DNA of 64,000 nucleotides, taken from the NCBI GenBank assembly GCA_013396655.1, contig WBMV01002843.1, positions 62,001 through 126,000 of the forward strand. The letters are read 5' to 3'. Source of the stretch: Campylorhamphus procurvoides. Taxonomy: Eukaryota > Chordata > Aves > Passeriformes > Dendrocolaptidae. The translations under genes were made by a program, and so were the position numbers. The first letter of the stretch is position 1, and every line of letters starts with the position of its first letter. This document shows positions 1-13,300 of the stretch, one piece after another. The notes beneath the pieces are model-generated. The model searched no databases and had not been told where the DNA came from. It saw nothing but the letters and a program-made list of their open reading frames with translations.

Positions 1-2788
1 CTTTTTCTCTAGGCACTCCAAGGAACAATCCAGTGGCTCTCTGGATACTTGAGGTTTGGAGAGAATGGCCTTTGAGTTTGAGAGCTGCTCTTACAGTAAG
101 AGAACAATTGTATCAGCAGTGGCTGAACGTGTTTCAAGCTCTTCCCACCTTTTCTTTTGCCTTTGCTTTGAACCCACAATAGCTGTGCCCACTGTGAAGC
201 ATGGGGAGTTTCTGTGTTGGATCTACCAGCACAAACTGTTATGAAGGATCTACCTAGGACACAAGTGCCTTGTCTGCCAGTAAAGCCTTGAATCCTTGGA
301 AGATGGGTAAAATCTACATCCCAAGCACAGTGAAGAGGCTGTTGAATTCTCCCCTGTGCTGTTTGTCAGTGCTTCATCCGTACTGCAGAGAGCAGTGCAG
401 GCCTGGAGCACCCAGGTTTCTTCTGCCAACATCTAAGCCAGAGCAAATTATAGTCTGGGCTTTGCTTCAGCCACTGATTTCCACTTGTATGTATAAAGGA
501 GTCACCTGGTTTGTTTATCAGGCCTGGTGAACAGTCAAGGTGGTGAGCAAAAATAGGTAGAAGTGATTCAGCTGAAAAGACCAACATAAAGAAGGAGCTT
601 GTCTAGGAGATGCTTTAGTTTCCTTTCTCCACTCAACTGTTTTGGGCTTTTTGAGTCAGGGAGGACTTTCAGACAGACCCCAGGTCTTGATATTCCCCAG
701 TGTTCTGTCTTCTATGAGGCTGTCACACTCTTTTAATGATCATATCACTTAATAACCTCCTGGATAGCTCCAGGGGACAATTAGGAGGATATGGGTTGTA
801 TCATATTAAAAAGCATCTGTACTGTCAAGATGCTTGTCCTGGTGACAGGCAAAATCAGAAAGCATGAGAAAAATACTGCTCAGAAGGGCCCCACTCAAGC
901 AACCTGTGTCACTACTGGCTTTGTGCAGCTGAACTTCTTTTACCACTGTCTGCCTCATGGCCATTTGGAGAATTAAGCAATTCACAGGGATAGAGTGCAG
1001 AGCTATGTTATATCTTCCTACACTGAAACACTGCCCTAATGGTAGCTGTGTGTTAAAGTGGAGGCCTCTCTTCAGTTCATCTAGTTATAAAAAAGAACAA
1101 GAGATAAAAAAGAACTCTGAATGCGAGGAAAAAAATGCCAAGCAATGTTAGTTGATGCCGTCTGTAAAGGAACTGGATAAAAGTGGGATTAACTGTCACT
1201 GATGCTGGAGTCCTTGATATGGGTCATGCAGGAGAAGGAATTATGCAGGTCTTCCCTAGCTGACTGAAAAGATGGCAAAAGGTGGTCTTTTGTGACCAAA
1301 ATTCAGTGACTCCTGCATTTTGCCTCATGTGTGGTGCCTTAATTTATGCAGAACACTTAAGCAGCACAGCTACAGACTCCGTTCTAGTGGGACACAGGGG
1401 AGTAAATCTGCTTGCCCAGCAGAGCCCAAGACACAAAGCCTGCCTGGGAACTGAGGTGTTCACCCAAGCACTGCCCATCAACCTGCCCTGGGAAGCAGAA
1501 CTGGTTCTGGAAATGTAAGTGATTGCACTGACTGCACCCCAGGTGTTCATTCATGTCTAGCCAGGTACCCAATTTTTAAGGGCATAAGGAAAAGACTGCA
1601 GTTTTCCCTAAGAAATTACCTGAAATATCCTTTGATAAAACCTTTTGAAAAATGACACCCAAAATTTCATTGGTTCTTTTGGCAGCAAGAGAAAAGGGGG
1701 ATCTTCAGAAGCTCTAACTAAACAGGAAAGGCAAAACTGAATGAAAAAAGAGGATGGTGGAAAGATTTTCATAACAAAATCCTTTTCCAAATACTGCTTA
1801 TTTGTGGCATTTGGGTCACTTTCATGCCATTAACATACTATTGCCTTGATTAGCATTTGGATCAGCAAAAGCAACAGATTTGTGTGAAATAGTAACTACT
1901 GGGTAGATCTTAGGGAAAAAGGGAAACTCCTTATAGCAGTTTAATATAGATGTTACCAAATTCCCTGCTATAGGGGTATGCTTGGAATCCATATTTTCTA
2001 AGCAGGTCACAGTATTGCTCTGTGTTTACAAATATAGCCTCACAATTTTTTCTCTTATCAACTTTAGCATAGTTACTTTCAGTGATTTCTGTGACTGTTT
2101 TCTATTAAACCTGTATTTGTATTATTTACAGGCACCTCCATACTATTCCCAAGAAGTGTTTCATCTTGACTTCTTTATTTGTTGTAGTTTATATTTTCCT
2201 TTTGTGGCTGGCTATAGGTTTTCCTGAAATGACATTCCAATTTTAACATGGCAATATAATGTCAGTGTTAAAATGCTCATAAGCAAGAAATGCCCTGTGG
2301 TAATTTAAGCCTCAGAAAATGAAGAAGAGGCTATTACAAATGAAGCAGCTCCTCTGAGGTCAGGCAGGACTCAGCACAGCAAGAGTTTGCTTTGGTCACC
2401 TTCAGTCACCTTGAACAGCCCGAGGTTTCTGAGGAGCCACTCAGATCACTCGGGCTGCTTGCCCAGTGAAAATCTGTTCAGCAGGGACAAGGGGAGATGA
2501 ATCTAAGAGTCTCCCACCTAGGAGCTTTCTGAAAAGATTAATTACTCTGTGAAAGAGTCCAGTAATGAGAAACGATGTTGCTTTTGTCGCAGGCCATTGG
2601 GTCCCTGGATGGTGGTTCCCATTTTCCAGGGCTAATCTCTAAAGTAAATAGTTTTCTTTTGGTTGACTGTCAGCAGTGTGTCACCGTGCAGTGACTTGCA
2701 TGTGCAAGTGCTGTGGACTAGAGATCCTGTGGCCTCTGTCAAACCTGTACAGGGCGTATCTCCCGCTCCCAGTGCCCCCTGCCATCCA

Positions 2789-2809
2789 TTCCTTTCAGTC
2801 TGAAAGGAA
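2789..2809. repeat. Perfect 10-bp inverted repeat with 1-base spacer
   Basis: TTCCTTTCAG, T, CTGAAAGGAA. In unannotated intergenic DNA with no gene or polyadenylation signal beside it; may be chance. Confidence 0.6.
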
Positions 2810-3029
2810 GGAGATTGAGCAATTTGTCACCGCTTGTTGAGAAGTGGCCTTTGCTGCTTGATGTCCAAGTCCTTTCTTGCTGCCTTTTCTTCTCTTGCTT
2901 CTGAACCTGCTTTTCATTTCTGCAGGGATGCTTTGCCCCATTCCTCCTCTTACCCTTTTTTCCCATTTTCTATTGTCTGCTTAAATCCTTCATTCTTTAC
3001 AGGTTTTGGCTTTACACGTCTGCATGCAG

Positions 3030-3053
3030 GCACACACACATACATACACACAG
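3030..3053. repeat. Short CA-rich microsatellite
   Basis: An imperfect run of CA and CATA units (ACACACACATACATACACAC). Short and interrupted. Confidence 0.7.
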
Positions 3054-5599
3054 AATTTAAGGAAATAGAAAAGTTTACTTCCAGTAGATACCTACAGACC
3101 CAATTCTTTCTGCTATGATTTCATGCTGTCATGTGGTCTACTGTGGGTCCCTGACTAATTAAAATTATGACAACAAAACAGCATGAACACACTCTTCATA
3201 TTATTTTTTTATTTAGTTGAGTGTGTTAGTTATTTCCTTTCTAAAAGGTATGAGAGCATCTTTCAAGGGACTGTTTCTTTGAAAACTATTGATGCCAGTG
3301 GGTATGTATGAGTAGTGATATGCTGTGCAGCTGCATTGAGTCATCCACAAATAATGATGAGAATACTTAAATTAAAAATCTTGACTTTTTTTAGAAAATT
3401 TGCCTTGATCCCATGACAAATTTCAGCTGGTGACAAATTTGACTGTATATCTACAGACAGTCTTTAATATGCACCCCAAACGATTGAAAGCACTGCAAAG
3501 GGAGAAGCTGAGGCTACCCAGAAATCTGGTCCTCTCTATCCAACAAAAGTCATTCTTTGTTCTTGCTGTCACACTCCACAGCACGCCTGTCTTCTTCAGT
3601 GACAAGATTGGTGACTGCAGTTTGGCTCTGGGAAAAAAAAAACAAAAGAGGTGCCATTCTGTGTACAGGTCTGCAACTATTTATTTTCCACGTGGTTGCC
3701 CTGTGACAATTCTTCACGAATAAAAAGGTGCAATGAGGAGATTCTCACTGTGATGAACCCCGCAGTGCTTCAGCAGTGCTGCCATAGCTGATGACTGAAG
3801 ACAGCTGAAAGAACCAAACCTTAGGCATATCAGCCTAATAAAGTGGATTGTAATGCAGCACTGTCGTTTTATGGCTCTGGTCCATTTAGGGACCTTGTTT
3901 CTTTATCATATAATGAGCCAAAGGAGTATCAGTGAGTGACTCCTCACAGAGGGTATCACACAGATCCATGCCCACCAACTCAAGGCAGCTGGCCAGGAAG
4001 CATACCACTTTATCCCAGCTGAAGCAAAAAAACCAGGGATGATTTCAAAACTAAATACATCCTCAGCACTCTCTGGGGCACATGAGCAAGCTGGATTTCA
4101 GCCATGTATGTCCCAGGCTTTACATAAGCTGAGATCTTGTGCATGCACTTTGAAAGGCTTAACTGCTCATCTGCTAATGGAATGTTTCTGAAGCTGTAGG
4201 AAACAAACAGCCCTCACCTCACAGATCTTGTAGCCTGAGCATGTGATAAGAAAACGAGCAGATGTAAAACCAAAGGCAGCATCCAGCTGAGCTTGAGAGT
4301 TTGGAATAAATGTAAAAGGAGTCACAATCGTATGGGGGCAATGAGTCCCTGGCAGGTGGTGTGTTCATTGGAAGGCATTGATGAGTCTTAAGTAGGAATT
4401 TAAGTCACTGTAGATTTTCTTTACAGGAAGCTTCTCATTTCCTAAAGGAATGTGCTAAAAGAGGAGGGAGCAGCACTGGAGAGCACCAGCATCTGGAGAG
4501 CCATCTCTTATCTTCTTGGTCAGCTTCGAACAGGCACTGACCAGTGTGTGCTTTGATAGAAGGGAGTGAGAGCAAGAAGCAGAATTTATTTGATCCAATA
4601 GGAGAAGAAAGAGGTAGATAAGGGATAAAAGTATGAAAACCTTCCAGAGGTGATGAGCCAGCAAGATACTTTTTAATGCAATGTGTTAAACAGTTTTATA
4701 GGGAGAGAAAGTAGATTTGTTGAAATCAGAGAGAGGGAGCTTCAGCTGTAGACAGATGAGACAATGAAAACCTGAACCAGAGCTTTACCAAAGGAAAAGG
4801 GGAATGAATTTTTAAGGCAGTTTGCAGGTAGAATGAACATGATTTGTGTTGAACAGGTTGCTTCTTCTCTTGCCAGCTGTGTGCATTAAAGAGAACACTG
4901 CTTTTGCCATTCACAGGTTACTCCTCTGACAAAATTACTGAAAATTTCCACGCCTGTCGTTATTTAGAAACAATTGCAACTCAGCAAATCTAATTATTTC
5001 AGTTCCCTCTGTTTCGGTTCCTCTTATTGTTGAAATTAGTTCCTCTGCTAGAGTCTTCAAGCTTTTGCAACTTTCATTTTATTCGTTATTGCTGAGGTAA
5101 CAATTTCATCAGCATAAAAACCCTCACGGCTTGCTCAGTACTTTTCTGTAGTTCTGAAATCCTGTGAGAAAATTTCTGTTCAGGAACCTAAAACTTAAGA
5201 TTATCCAAACTGGTTTTCTCAATTTTTATCTTCTTATGTCACTACTAAAAGCAAAAGCTCACACAATTCTTGGATGTTTTGTAATTAACCTTCATCTAAC
5301 TCCCACTCATGTTCACAGAAAACCTTCCTTTCACATCAGTTAAACTGATCTAAGTAAGGTTAAAGCCCTGATAATACAAATCTTACTACAGGAATCTCGA
5401 GGATTGTGGTAATATAAGCAATATATGGCCACCCGTTGTGGCCATAATGCTAATTTTGGTAAGTGACACTCTTGAAAAATGAAATAAAAATCATAATCTG
5501 TTATATTCCTACTGCTAATATCCATGTTGGCTGGGGAAAAATGTTGTCTCTGGAACCATGAGAAATTGCTTCTATTCTCAACTATGATCATCATCAACC

Positions 5600-6257
5600 A
5601 TGTAGAAGAAAAGAAGGTCATCAGGAGCAGTCAGCATGGATTCCCCAAGGGGAAATCGTGCTTGACCAATCTGATAGCTTTCTATGATGGTGTGGCAGGA
5701 TGGATTGATGAAGGGAGATCAGTGGATGTTGTCTACCTCGACCTCAGCAAGGCTTTTAACACTGTCTCCTATAACATTCTAGTAGGCAAACTGGGGAAAT
5801 GTGGGTTAGCTGAATGGACAGTGAGGTGGATCAAGAACTGGCTGGATGGCAGAGCTCAGAGCATCACGATCAGCAGAGCAGAATCCAGTTGGAGGCCTGT
5901 GGTCAGTGCATTCCCCAGGGATCACTACTGGCTCCAGTCTCATTCAACTTGTTTATCAACAACCTTTGGATAAAGGGATAGAATATACCCCCAGCAAGTT
6001 TGCTGATGAGACAAAGCTGGGGGGAATGGCTGATACACCCCAAGGCTGTGCTGCCTTTCAGCAGGACCTTGATAAGCTGGAGAGCTGGGCAGAAAGAAAC
6101 CTAATGAGCTTCATCAAGGGCAAGTGTAGGGTCCTGCTCCTGGGGAGGAATAACCCCAGACAGCAGCACAGGTTGGGGTCTGACCTACCAGAGAGCAGCT
6201 CTGCAGAGAAGGCCCCAGAGGTCCCTTCCAACACTAAAAATTCTGTGATTCTGTGAA
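5600..6257 (+). mobile_element. CR1 LINE, reverse-transcriptase part to 3' end, internally deleted
   Basis: Plus-strand translation reads SSQHGFPKGKSCLTNLIAFY, then YLDLSKAFNTVSYNIL and LGKCGLAEWTVRWIKNWLDG, which are CR1 reverse-transcriptase blocks. After a frame change at about 5.9 kb it continues KFADETKLGGMADTP and DLDKLESWAERNLMSF. The catalytic (F/Y)ADD box reads FADE. The coding part then jumps to the CR1 3' end, with GGTCCCTTCCAAC and a terminal ATTCTGTGATTCTGTGA. The 5' portion, including the endonuclease, is absent. A dead, 5'-truncated copy. Confidence 0.93.
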
Positions 6258-7100
6258 TGCCTATTTTAGTATATTGCACAGAAGGAATGTTTTCTCATAC
6301 AGCAGACATCACTGAGGATTTCCCAAGTACCATTTTTGCACTCTCTATTTAGCATCAACTGTAGATGTGTTAGATTCATCCTTGTGGTATGTGACCTGCA
6401 ATGAAATAAATAAGCCCTCTGGTTTGAAAGCACAAGGGAGGTAACAGCACATGCCATGCCCCAGGGAGGTGATTCACCAGAGGAACTGCAAGCAACTTGA
6501 ACCAGTTGTCTCTCCTGGAGGAGTCAATGCTAGAGGAGTCGACACTCAAATTGTCCTAGGGAAGAAAAGTAAGATGCCTTGGGCTTTTGTTTAGTTTAAT
6601 GGCTTGTTTCCCTAACAAGACGAGAACAGAAATCAACTGTGAGCCAGGAATGGGAACAAAACAAAAAAAAAAGGAATACTTTATATTATTCTTCAGTCTC
6701 AAGCAGGAAGGAAATTGTCCAGATTTGCTGATATTTTTGTTGATGGAAAGCATAGATGCGGAAACCCAATGGCTACTAGCCTGACTGGGGGAAGGCACAA
6801 GAGCTTTGCTGCTCTCATTGCTACAGACTCTTGAGATCAAGGATCCAAATTATGATATTAAGACACTATTCATAAAAATATTCAATAGATCTGACACACA
6901 GGGCTGTGGGGGTAAAGATAACATGGAAGGGCATGCCTTCAAGTCATGGGCTGAAGTTTATCTTTTGTCTTCACAAGACAATACAATGGGGAAGACGGAT
7001 AAACTGAGGCTGTGATTCTGCAGTCACTGTGTACTGACACAAGCACAGGCTGATGCCAGAGAAAGAGCTGCACATTCTCACAACAGGCTGTCCTTATATT
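6258..7100. other. Intergenic gap between two CR1 copies
   Basis: No coding similarity and no recognisable repeat. The longest reading frames (about 94 codons) have no familiar motif. Confidence 0.55.
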
Positions 7101-7395
7101 TGGAATCATAGAAGGATAGAATACCCTGAGTTGGAAGAGGCCCACAAGAATCATTGAATTACAGCTACTGGTCATGCACAGGACAACCCCAAGAGTCATA
7201 CCATGTGCCTGAGAGTGTTGTCAAAACACTTCTTGGACTCTATGAAGCTTGGTGCTGTGACACTGCCCCGAGGAGCCTGTCCTGTGCCATTCCCTCAGGT
7301 CCTGTCACTGGTCACCACAGAGCAGAGATCAGTGCCTGCCCCTCCTCTTCCCCTCATGATGAAGTTGTACCCCGCTGTGAGGTTTCTTCCTCATA
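7101..7395 (-). mobile_element. CR1 LINE 3' end, reverse orientation
   Basis: Begins on the plus strand with GGAATCATAGAAGGATAGAAT and TTGGAAGAGGCCCACAAGAA, the inverted CR1 tail with its short repeats. It continues into degenerate CR1 3' sequence for about 290 bp. The copy is diverged and non-coding. Confidence 0.75.
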
Positions 7396-10300
7396 GTTAA
7401 TTCAGCTTTCTTGATAGAAAGTAGGTTACTCTGATTTGTACATAAGTACATGGGCTAAGTATCTCTTCCACATTTAATTTTTTTTACAGCAATAGAGTTT
7501 TTGAGACAATTTTGTCTTACCTGCTACACCCAATTTTTATGTAAATTTGATGGTGCACATTCAGCCGTCATAACACCTGAGAGGATGTGTTGGAGAGCAC
7601 TGAGTGTCTGGACACAGTGGTGGCATCACCTGCCTCCATCCCTGCTCTGCTCTGGCAGTAGGACCCACTTGTGTGGCAAGTTCCAGCCTTTCTCCCATTC
7701 TTGATATGAATGTTCTGTCCACAGGAAATAGGGATAAAGAACCTCAGCTCCAGTCACTGCTGATGCTTCCAAAGATGCTTTTCTGTCACTGTATTGGCTC
7801 CAAAGGTCACATCTTCATGGGCATCTTCATTCTGCCAGCTCAGATAGATGCACAGATTTCAGGAGAAGTACAGAAAAGAATTATTCTAAAATAAGCAGAA
7901 GAGAGGTACAAATCCAGAGAAACCAGCCAAAATCATTTCCATGGTGCCTTTATGTACTCCCCTGGAAAATTTTTCATCCACTTATAGGTAATTCAGTAAA
8001 TTTAAATTAAACTGAGGAAAATATTTGTTCTTCAATCCCGTACTTGTGGTTTCTTTTCTTTCTTGAAATGCACGCTCTTTCTCCAGTACAACCATTTTCC
8101 TTCTAATCATCTCTGCACCCCACACCTGCCCTTTCATTTTTCATGGTAATATCCAGACCTGTTTGATGGAATTCCCTTGACCAGCTTCTTCAGACAATGC
8201 CTGAAGTGATGTCTCCAGCTGATGTGCTCTTTTGAAAACAGCCTCTCAACATACAAAACATTCAGAGACTTTGAAGGACAGAGGAAGTTGTGCAACCTAT
8301 TGGCTAACTATCCAAAATGTACACAATCCATGATTGCTTCAAGGTTTTCTTTTAGTTACTCCTCCTCCTGCCATTCCATTTTACATCAGTATTTTTCTCT
8401 GTTAGATACTTTGCTTTCTTAATCTGTTCAACACACACCTCTATGAGTGTTTGTAAAAGGAATGTACCATCACTGATGGAAGCCTGTGCACTAAGTGGGC
8501 TTGAGAAAGGAGTATGGGCAAAACAGACCTAAACCAAGCATGGTACTTGTTCTGAGTAAAAGGCTGAAAGAATAAGAGCCTAGAGGCATTTAATTCTGCA
8601 GGGTGATATCATAACATAAAACATCCCTAGTGCTTCTTTTTCCAGAGAGAGGATAGAGCTTGAAATAATGGAGCAGTATCATGAGGCACAACTCCATCAA
8701 TGTAAGCTAAATGGGTCACCCCAAAGGAGTTTGGGTCACTGGCTTTGAAGTTTGCAAATACAGTACATGGGAGAGGCGTAGGCCCATAGGTGATCCCAGT
8801 TTGTGGTGGACTTTGGGTTTCAAACAAAAAGGAATGCATTGACATTCTGTCTCTTCAGCTCTATGTCACTACACAAAGAAATTGTGCTTTTTCCATCTAT
8901 AAACAAGAATATAATGGTTTTGACCCCATTGAAATATTTCCTTTTGTAGTGCTGCCTGAAGGACGCTGAAAGCAGGCCACAAACCATGGTACTGCCCACC
9001 CCACTGATCTCTGCTTCTCACCCTCTGTTGATCTGTGTTTTATGGAAGGTGTGAAGCAGAGATTAGATGTGTACAGAACCCAGCAGAGCACGGCTTTGAT
9101 CTGTGACCACGGCTTGTTATCAAACTCAATGATAATAACATGGAGCTCCTTGAGCACAGTTGTTTATGGAATACTGTCCGCAGAGTGAATTAGCATACAA
9201 TTCCCCCAGTGTCTGAAGAAGGATTTTGCTCAGCTGGTGCACAGATAACATTCCTTATTTCTTCCTGCCTACCTGCTTTCATGAAACATGCAGAAAGATG
9301 ACGTGCAAGAGACCTTTCCATCTCTGTCAAGTGAATTGCCACTGTCCAGAGCTACAGAATGAGGAAGGCAGGAGCTTAGAAATACCAGAAGGGTATTTCT
9401 GTTTTACTTTCAGATTTGCTAAGCTAAAAATGGGTTGCTTTATTTCCAATTAAGGAAAAACAAATAACACCATAGCATGTGGTATGCAGAGGTAATGGAA
9501 AACAGGCAGCAGAGCAATTATGAGGCTGTAGCTTTAATGCTGTCCTGAGGTGTGGGACTTATTTGTTTTGTGGGTGGCTGTGGGGTTTTGGGTCTATTTT
9601 TCTGAGTGGGTTTCTTTTTCCCTTTTTTGTATACTCTGGAAAATTTTTAGTCCTGGGATGTAGGCACCTCTTCAGCTTTGCTTCACAGTGTAATTTGTTG
9701 TCATTCTGTTAACAGAGGGCAATGTAGAAAAGCAAACATGCACTTACAAAGCCTGTTCTTCTCCAAGTGTGAATTCAAGACATTTTTGCTTTGCTTCTTC
9801 ATGTTAATTCAGATTCATGTTTCTGGGATTAGTGTTCTTCATAAAATCTGGAAGTATCCATAGCCAAGACTTGTAACCATCCTCATGGAAATCTGCTTCT
9901 CTCCATAATAGGTCACTCTCTTCATACTGAGCTTTCTTGGAAGAAAAGTGTAGAGGAAGTAAAATGGGATTTCACTCTCTTCACTTTTTTCCCACTGTCT
10001 CAGAAATAGTTTCATTAGAAGGCAATCATTTTAGCAAGTTAAAACCTAGATTTGGAGGATGCTGAAGGATCCATGAGAATATGCTTCATATTTCACATGC
10101 AGAAATGGGAGAAAAAAGTCATGCTGGCTGGTTTAGTCTGCAAGGCTAATTGAGCAAATGCTGGGGAGACAGACCAGTGGTTTGTGTTTTCCGGCTGGTT
10201 AACTGGAAATGGAATAACCAATCCAGTATATAATAGTAGTAATTTGTTATCTTTCTTAGACAGATTTGGATTTGGTAGGGACTAAATAGGAAGCATCTGA

Positions 10301-13300
10301 GCATGTTCTATCCTTGCATGCAGAGAAGCTGTTGATATACACTGTTTGTGCCATAGGTGGGAGAAAATTCCCCATTTGTCATCCCTACTGCAGCGCTTCC
10401 ATTGGTAGAGTGGTTGCATCCCTTGTCCCTCTCTAAGAGTTGCACTGTGTGCAACAACAGCAGCCAGCAGCTCTGTAACATAAATGTGTCCAAAGTCATA
10501 CTTCAGTTTAATTACCTATAAAATTGTATTCTGTGAAAGAGGAGAAAGAAATCGCTATTGCTTGCCTTAAGTAGATCAAATTTGGTAATAATCCTGAACA
10601 TTCTTTTGCCTTTGATTTAACGAACGCAGGAAAGGCCTGGGTGGTCACTAAATCAGCTGTCCACTGGCAGAAGGAGCTTGGTACTGTGGCAGAGATTCAA
10701 TGCTCTAATTAAAAACTCTCAGGCTGTTGGAATTTTCCATTATGAAAACAGAATGTGTGTCTGCCTCACAATTATGTTGCCATCTTGACTTGTCTGATAT
10801 ATCACAGGCATGTGGAAATGAATTTTGGAGGGAATTTAGAATGGGTTCTTTTATGCCATTCTCTTTTAAGAAAGTTGAGGGAAGTGTGCTGTCCCTTAAA
10901 GGTCTTGAAATTTGTTTCCAGTGCTTTTATATCGCATTCTGGTACCTGATTGGGTTTTTTTGTTGAGGAAAAAAAAAGTCAAGTATCTGGATTTCTTGTC
11001 TTCCTTAAGAGCTCTAATCCTGTAGGATCTTTAAAAACTCTTCTTACACTACAAAATCTTCACATTTTCTGGGTGTAGGTCATTGTACCAGCACCTGTAT
11101 TTTCTCTGAGCAACCCATTCCAGGTTGGTTTCCATTTCAAAAGAACCTCTTTCATATGAAAGCACAGTTTCTTTTGTTCCTTTCTAAATTATATAGGAAA
11201 ATCTACACAAAGAAAGGTAGAACCTACCAGGAATCAATGCTATGGAAATGGTATTGTCTGCTGAGTGGTATCCGGGTATATTGCTATTTAATATAAGGGC
11301 AAAAAGGGAATGCAGGCTCAGGTACTTAGGAAGTCCTTGGGAGAACATCAGCAGAGATGAAGAACAGAGAAGCTATTTGATAATGGTGTTTTCACAAACA
11401 GATGCAATCTAAGTACGACATTCTCCTGCTGCATATCTTTTGTTCAAGGTCTATTATAGATATATATCATGTCTATGTATGTAAAAATATGTAGAGTATT
11501 GGACTGGGCAGTAATTGGTACAGGGTGATTTGGCAATAATGAACACTGATAGTAAGTGAGCATGTAAGAAGGTATTTTCACTCTGTGAGCAAAGCTCCCT
11601 TCCTTAAAGCTCCTTAACTAACAGAGAGGGGCCCTTCTGTAAAGAGGAAAAGAAACCACACAGATTAGACTCCTTCCTCTTCTGAATTGCCTTGCAGAGT
11701 AACCATTCTTCCTCCTGAGAGCCCAGCCTCATGATTTTGTCATCACAATTAAGTCTCCAGAATTGGAATACACCAGGATAAACATCTGTATAAACAGACA
11801 GCTGTGTAAGCCTGTGCACGTTGTAGCTAACTCTGAAAATAAACTCTCCTGAAGCAGCCACTGCTTTCTGTAAAGCTTATTTCACAGCTCACTTCACCTG
11901 AAATCACCTTTATTGTGTCTCCTGTGTGGTTGTTACTCACCAAAGACTATTCCAGAGCTAGGCTGTATCTGAATGGCAGCACTTGGGTATGGCCCTCTGC
12001 TCACAGACTCAAGTGCACAGGCAGTCCCATCCCAACCTATGCCAACCTAGAGAACTTGGATCTTACAGTTTAGTTTCTTGTGCAGGATTTGGGGCAAGGT
12101 TATGATTTGAGAATAAACTTGCTAATACTTTTAGTCTGAAATAACTTGATCTGCATCTGTAACTTCTCAAATGAAATAGTATCTTTTTCATTAAACGTGA
12201 AGATATTTGACTTAATTTTTCCCTGCATTAATTTTTCCTCTTTTTTTTTTCTTTTTTAGTATGCATGCAGGGTTTTTTTAAATCTTTTTTATCTTGTCTG
12301 AATTTTCTGTTTGGAAGAAAGAATTTCCACTTGCCTGCCACTGAAGTGTCATGGAGTTCATTACCTCCAATGGGAAGAGCAATGGCATGGAATAATTAAA
12401 CTTACTTCCTGCTGGTATGCAAGGAATCTTTTCACCCTATTCCTTTTGATTTGATCTTTGACTAAACATATTTCTGTTTGCTGCATGGATGGTATTTTGG
12501 TATTTAATCCCCTGGATACAGCGTGTTCCTTTATCTTGGATGAGACAGTGATTTCTACAACACTGTTTTCAAAACTTTGTTTGCAAGAAAGAAAATATGA
12601 TCTTTTATATTGTTCAACCAAGACAAATTTTTGTCTGCACAGATCCTCTTTATATGGCAATAAAATCTGATTTTTATGCCTATGAGAATTAATTTCCACA
12701 ATGAAATTTCATTATTAATATTTAAATGAAGTTGTGCTGCTCTGTTTATACAATGTAGAGTTTAATCACATAAGAATCTAAATCAGAGCTTTCTGGTGTA
12801 ACCCACTACATAAAGGTAACTCTTGGGAGGTTTCACAGAGACTCAGGAGTTCTTTTATGCTGAAATAAAGACAATAGTGCTTTTATTATGTTTTTCCTTA
12901 GTTACCAGTAAAAATCATCCAACATCTTAGGAAAAAAAACAAAAAAGAAGCAAAACCCCAAAGTGAAAAATAAAAAAGCTGTCTGTCAAAGTGAAATGTA
13001 GCCTACTTACTTGATGTACTGGAATCCTGTCACTGCCTGTGGGCAATTGGTACTTTCTTAAAGCACCTTTTGCTCCTTTTATTTTTAGGTTTTTTCAATG
13101 TTTAATGAATACAGACACCCTAAAGACCTAAATGTGTGAGAAGTTCTGCATGGGAGCGAGCAGCACAGGCTTACTCATGCCATCCTCACAAAATTGTCCA
13201 TCTGGTTTTGGTCAGAAAGAAAAACAACAGAAAGAAAGGTCATTCCTTGTCCTGCCAGAGGCCAGTCATTGGGGACCTCTTTCTTTTTCCCTGTTTTCTT

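Larger units (their letters stand above)
1..5599. other. Intergenic DNA, no gene recognised
   Basis: AT-rich, with only short reading frames (under 100 codons) on both strands. Apart from the inverted repeat near 2.8 kb and the CA run near 3.0 kb I see no repeat, RNA gene or exon-like match. If IL15 lies on this side, as I recall for other amniotes, it is beyond the window. Confidence 0.6.
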
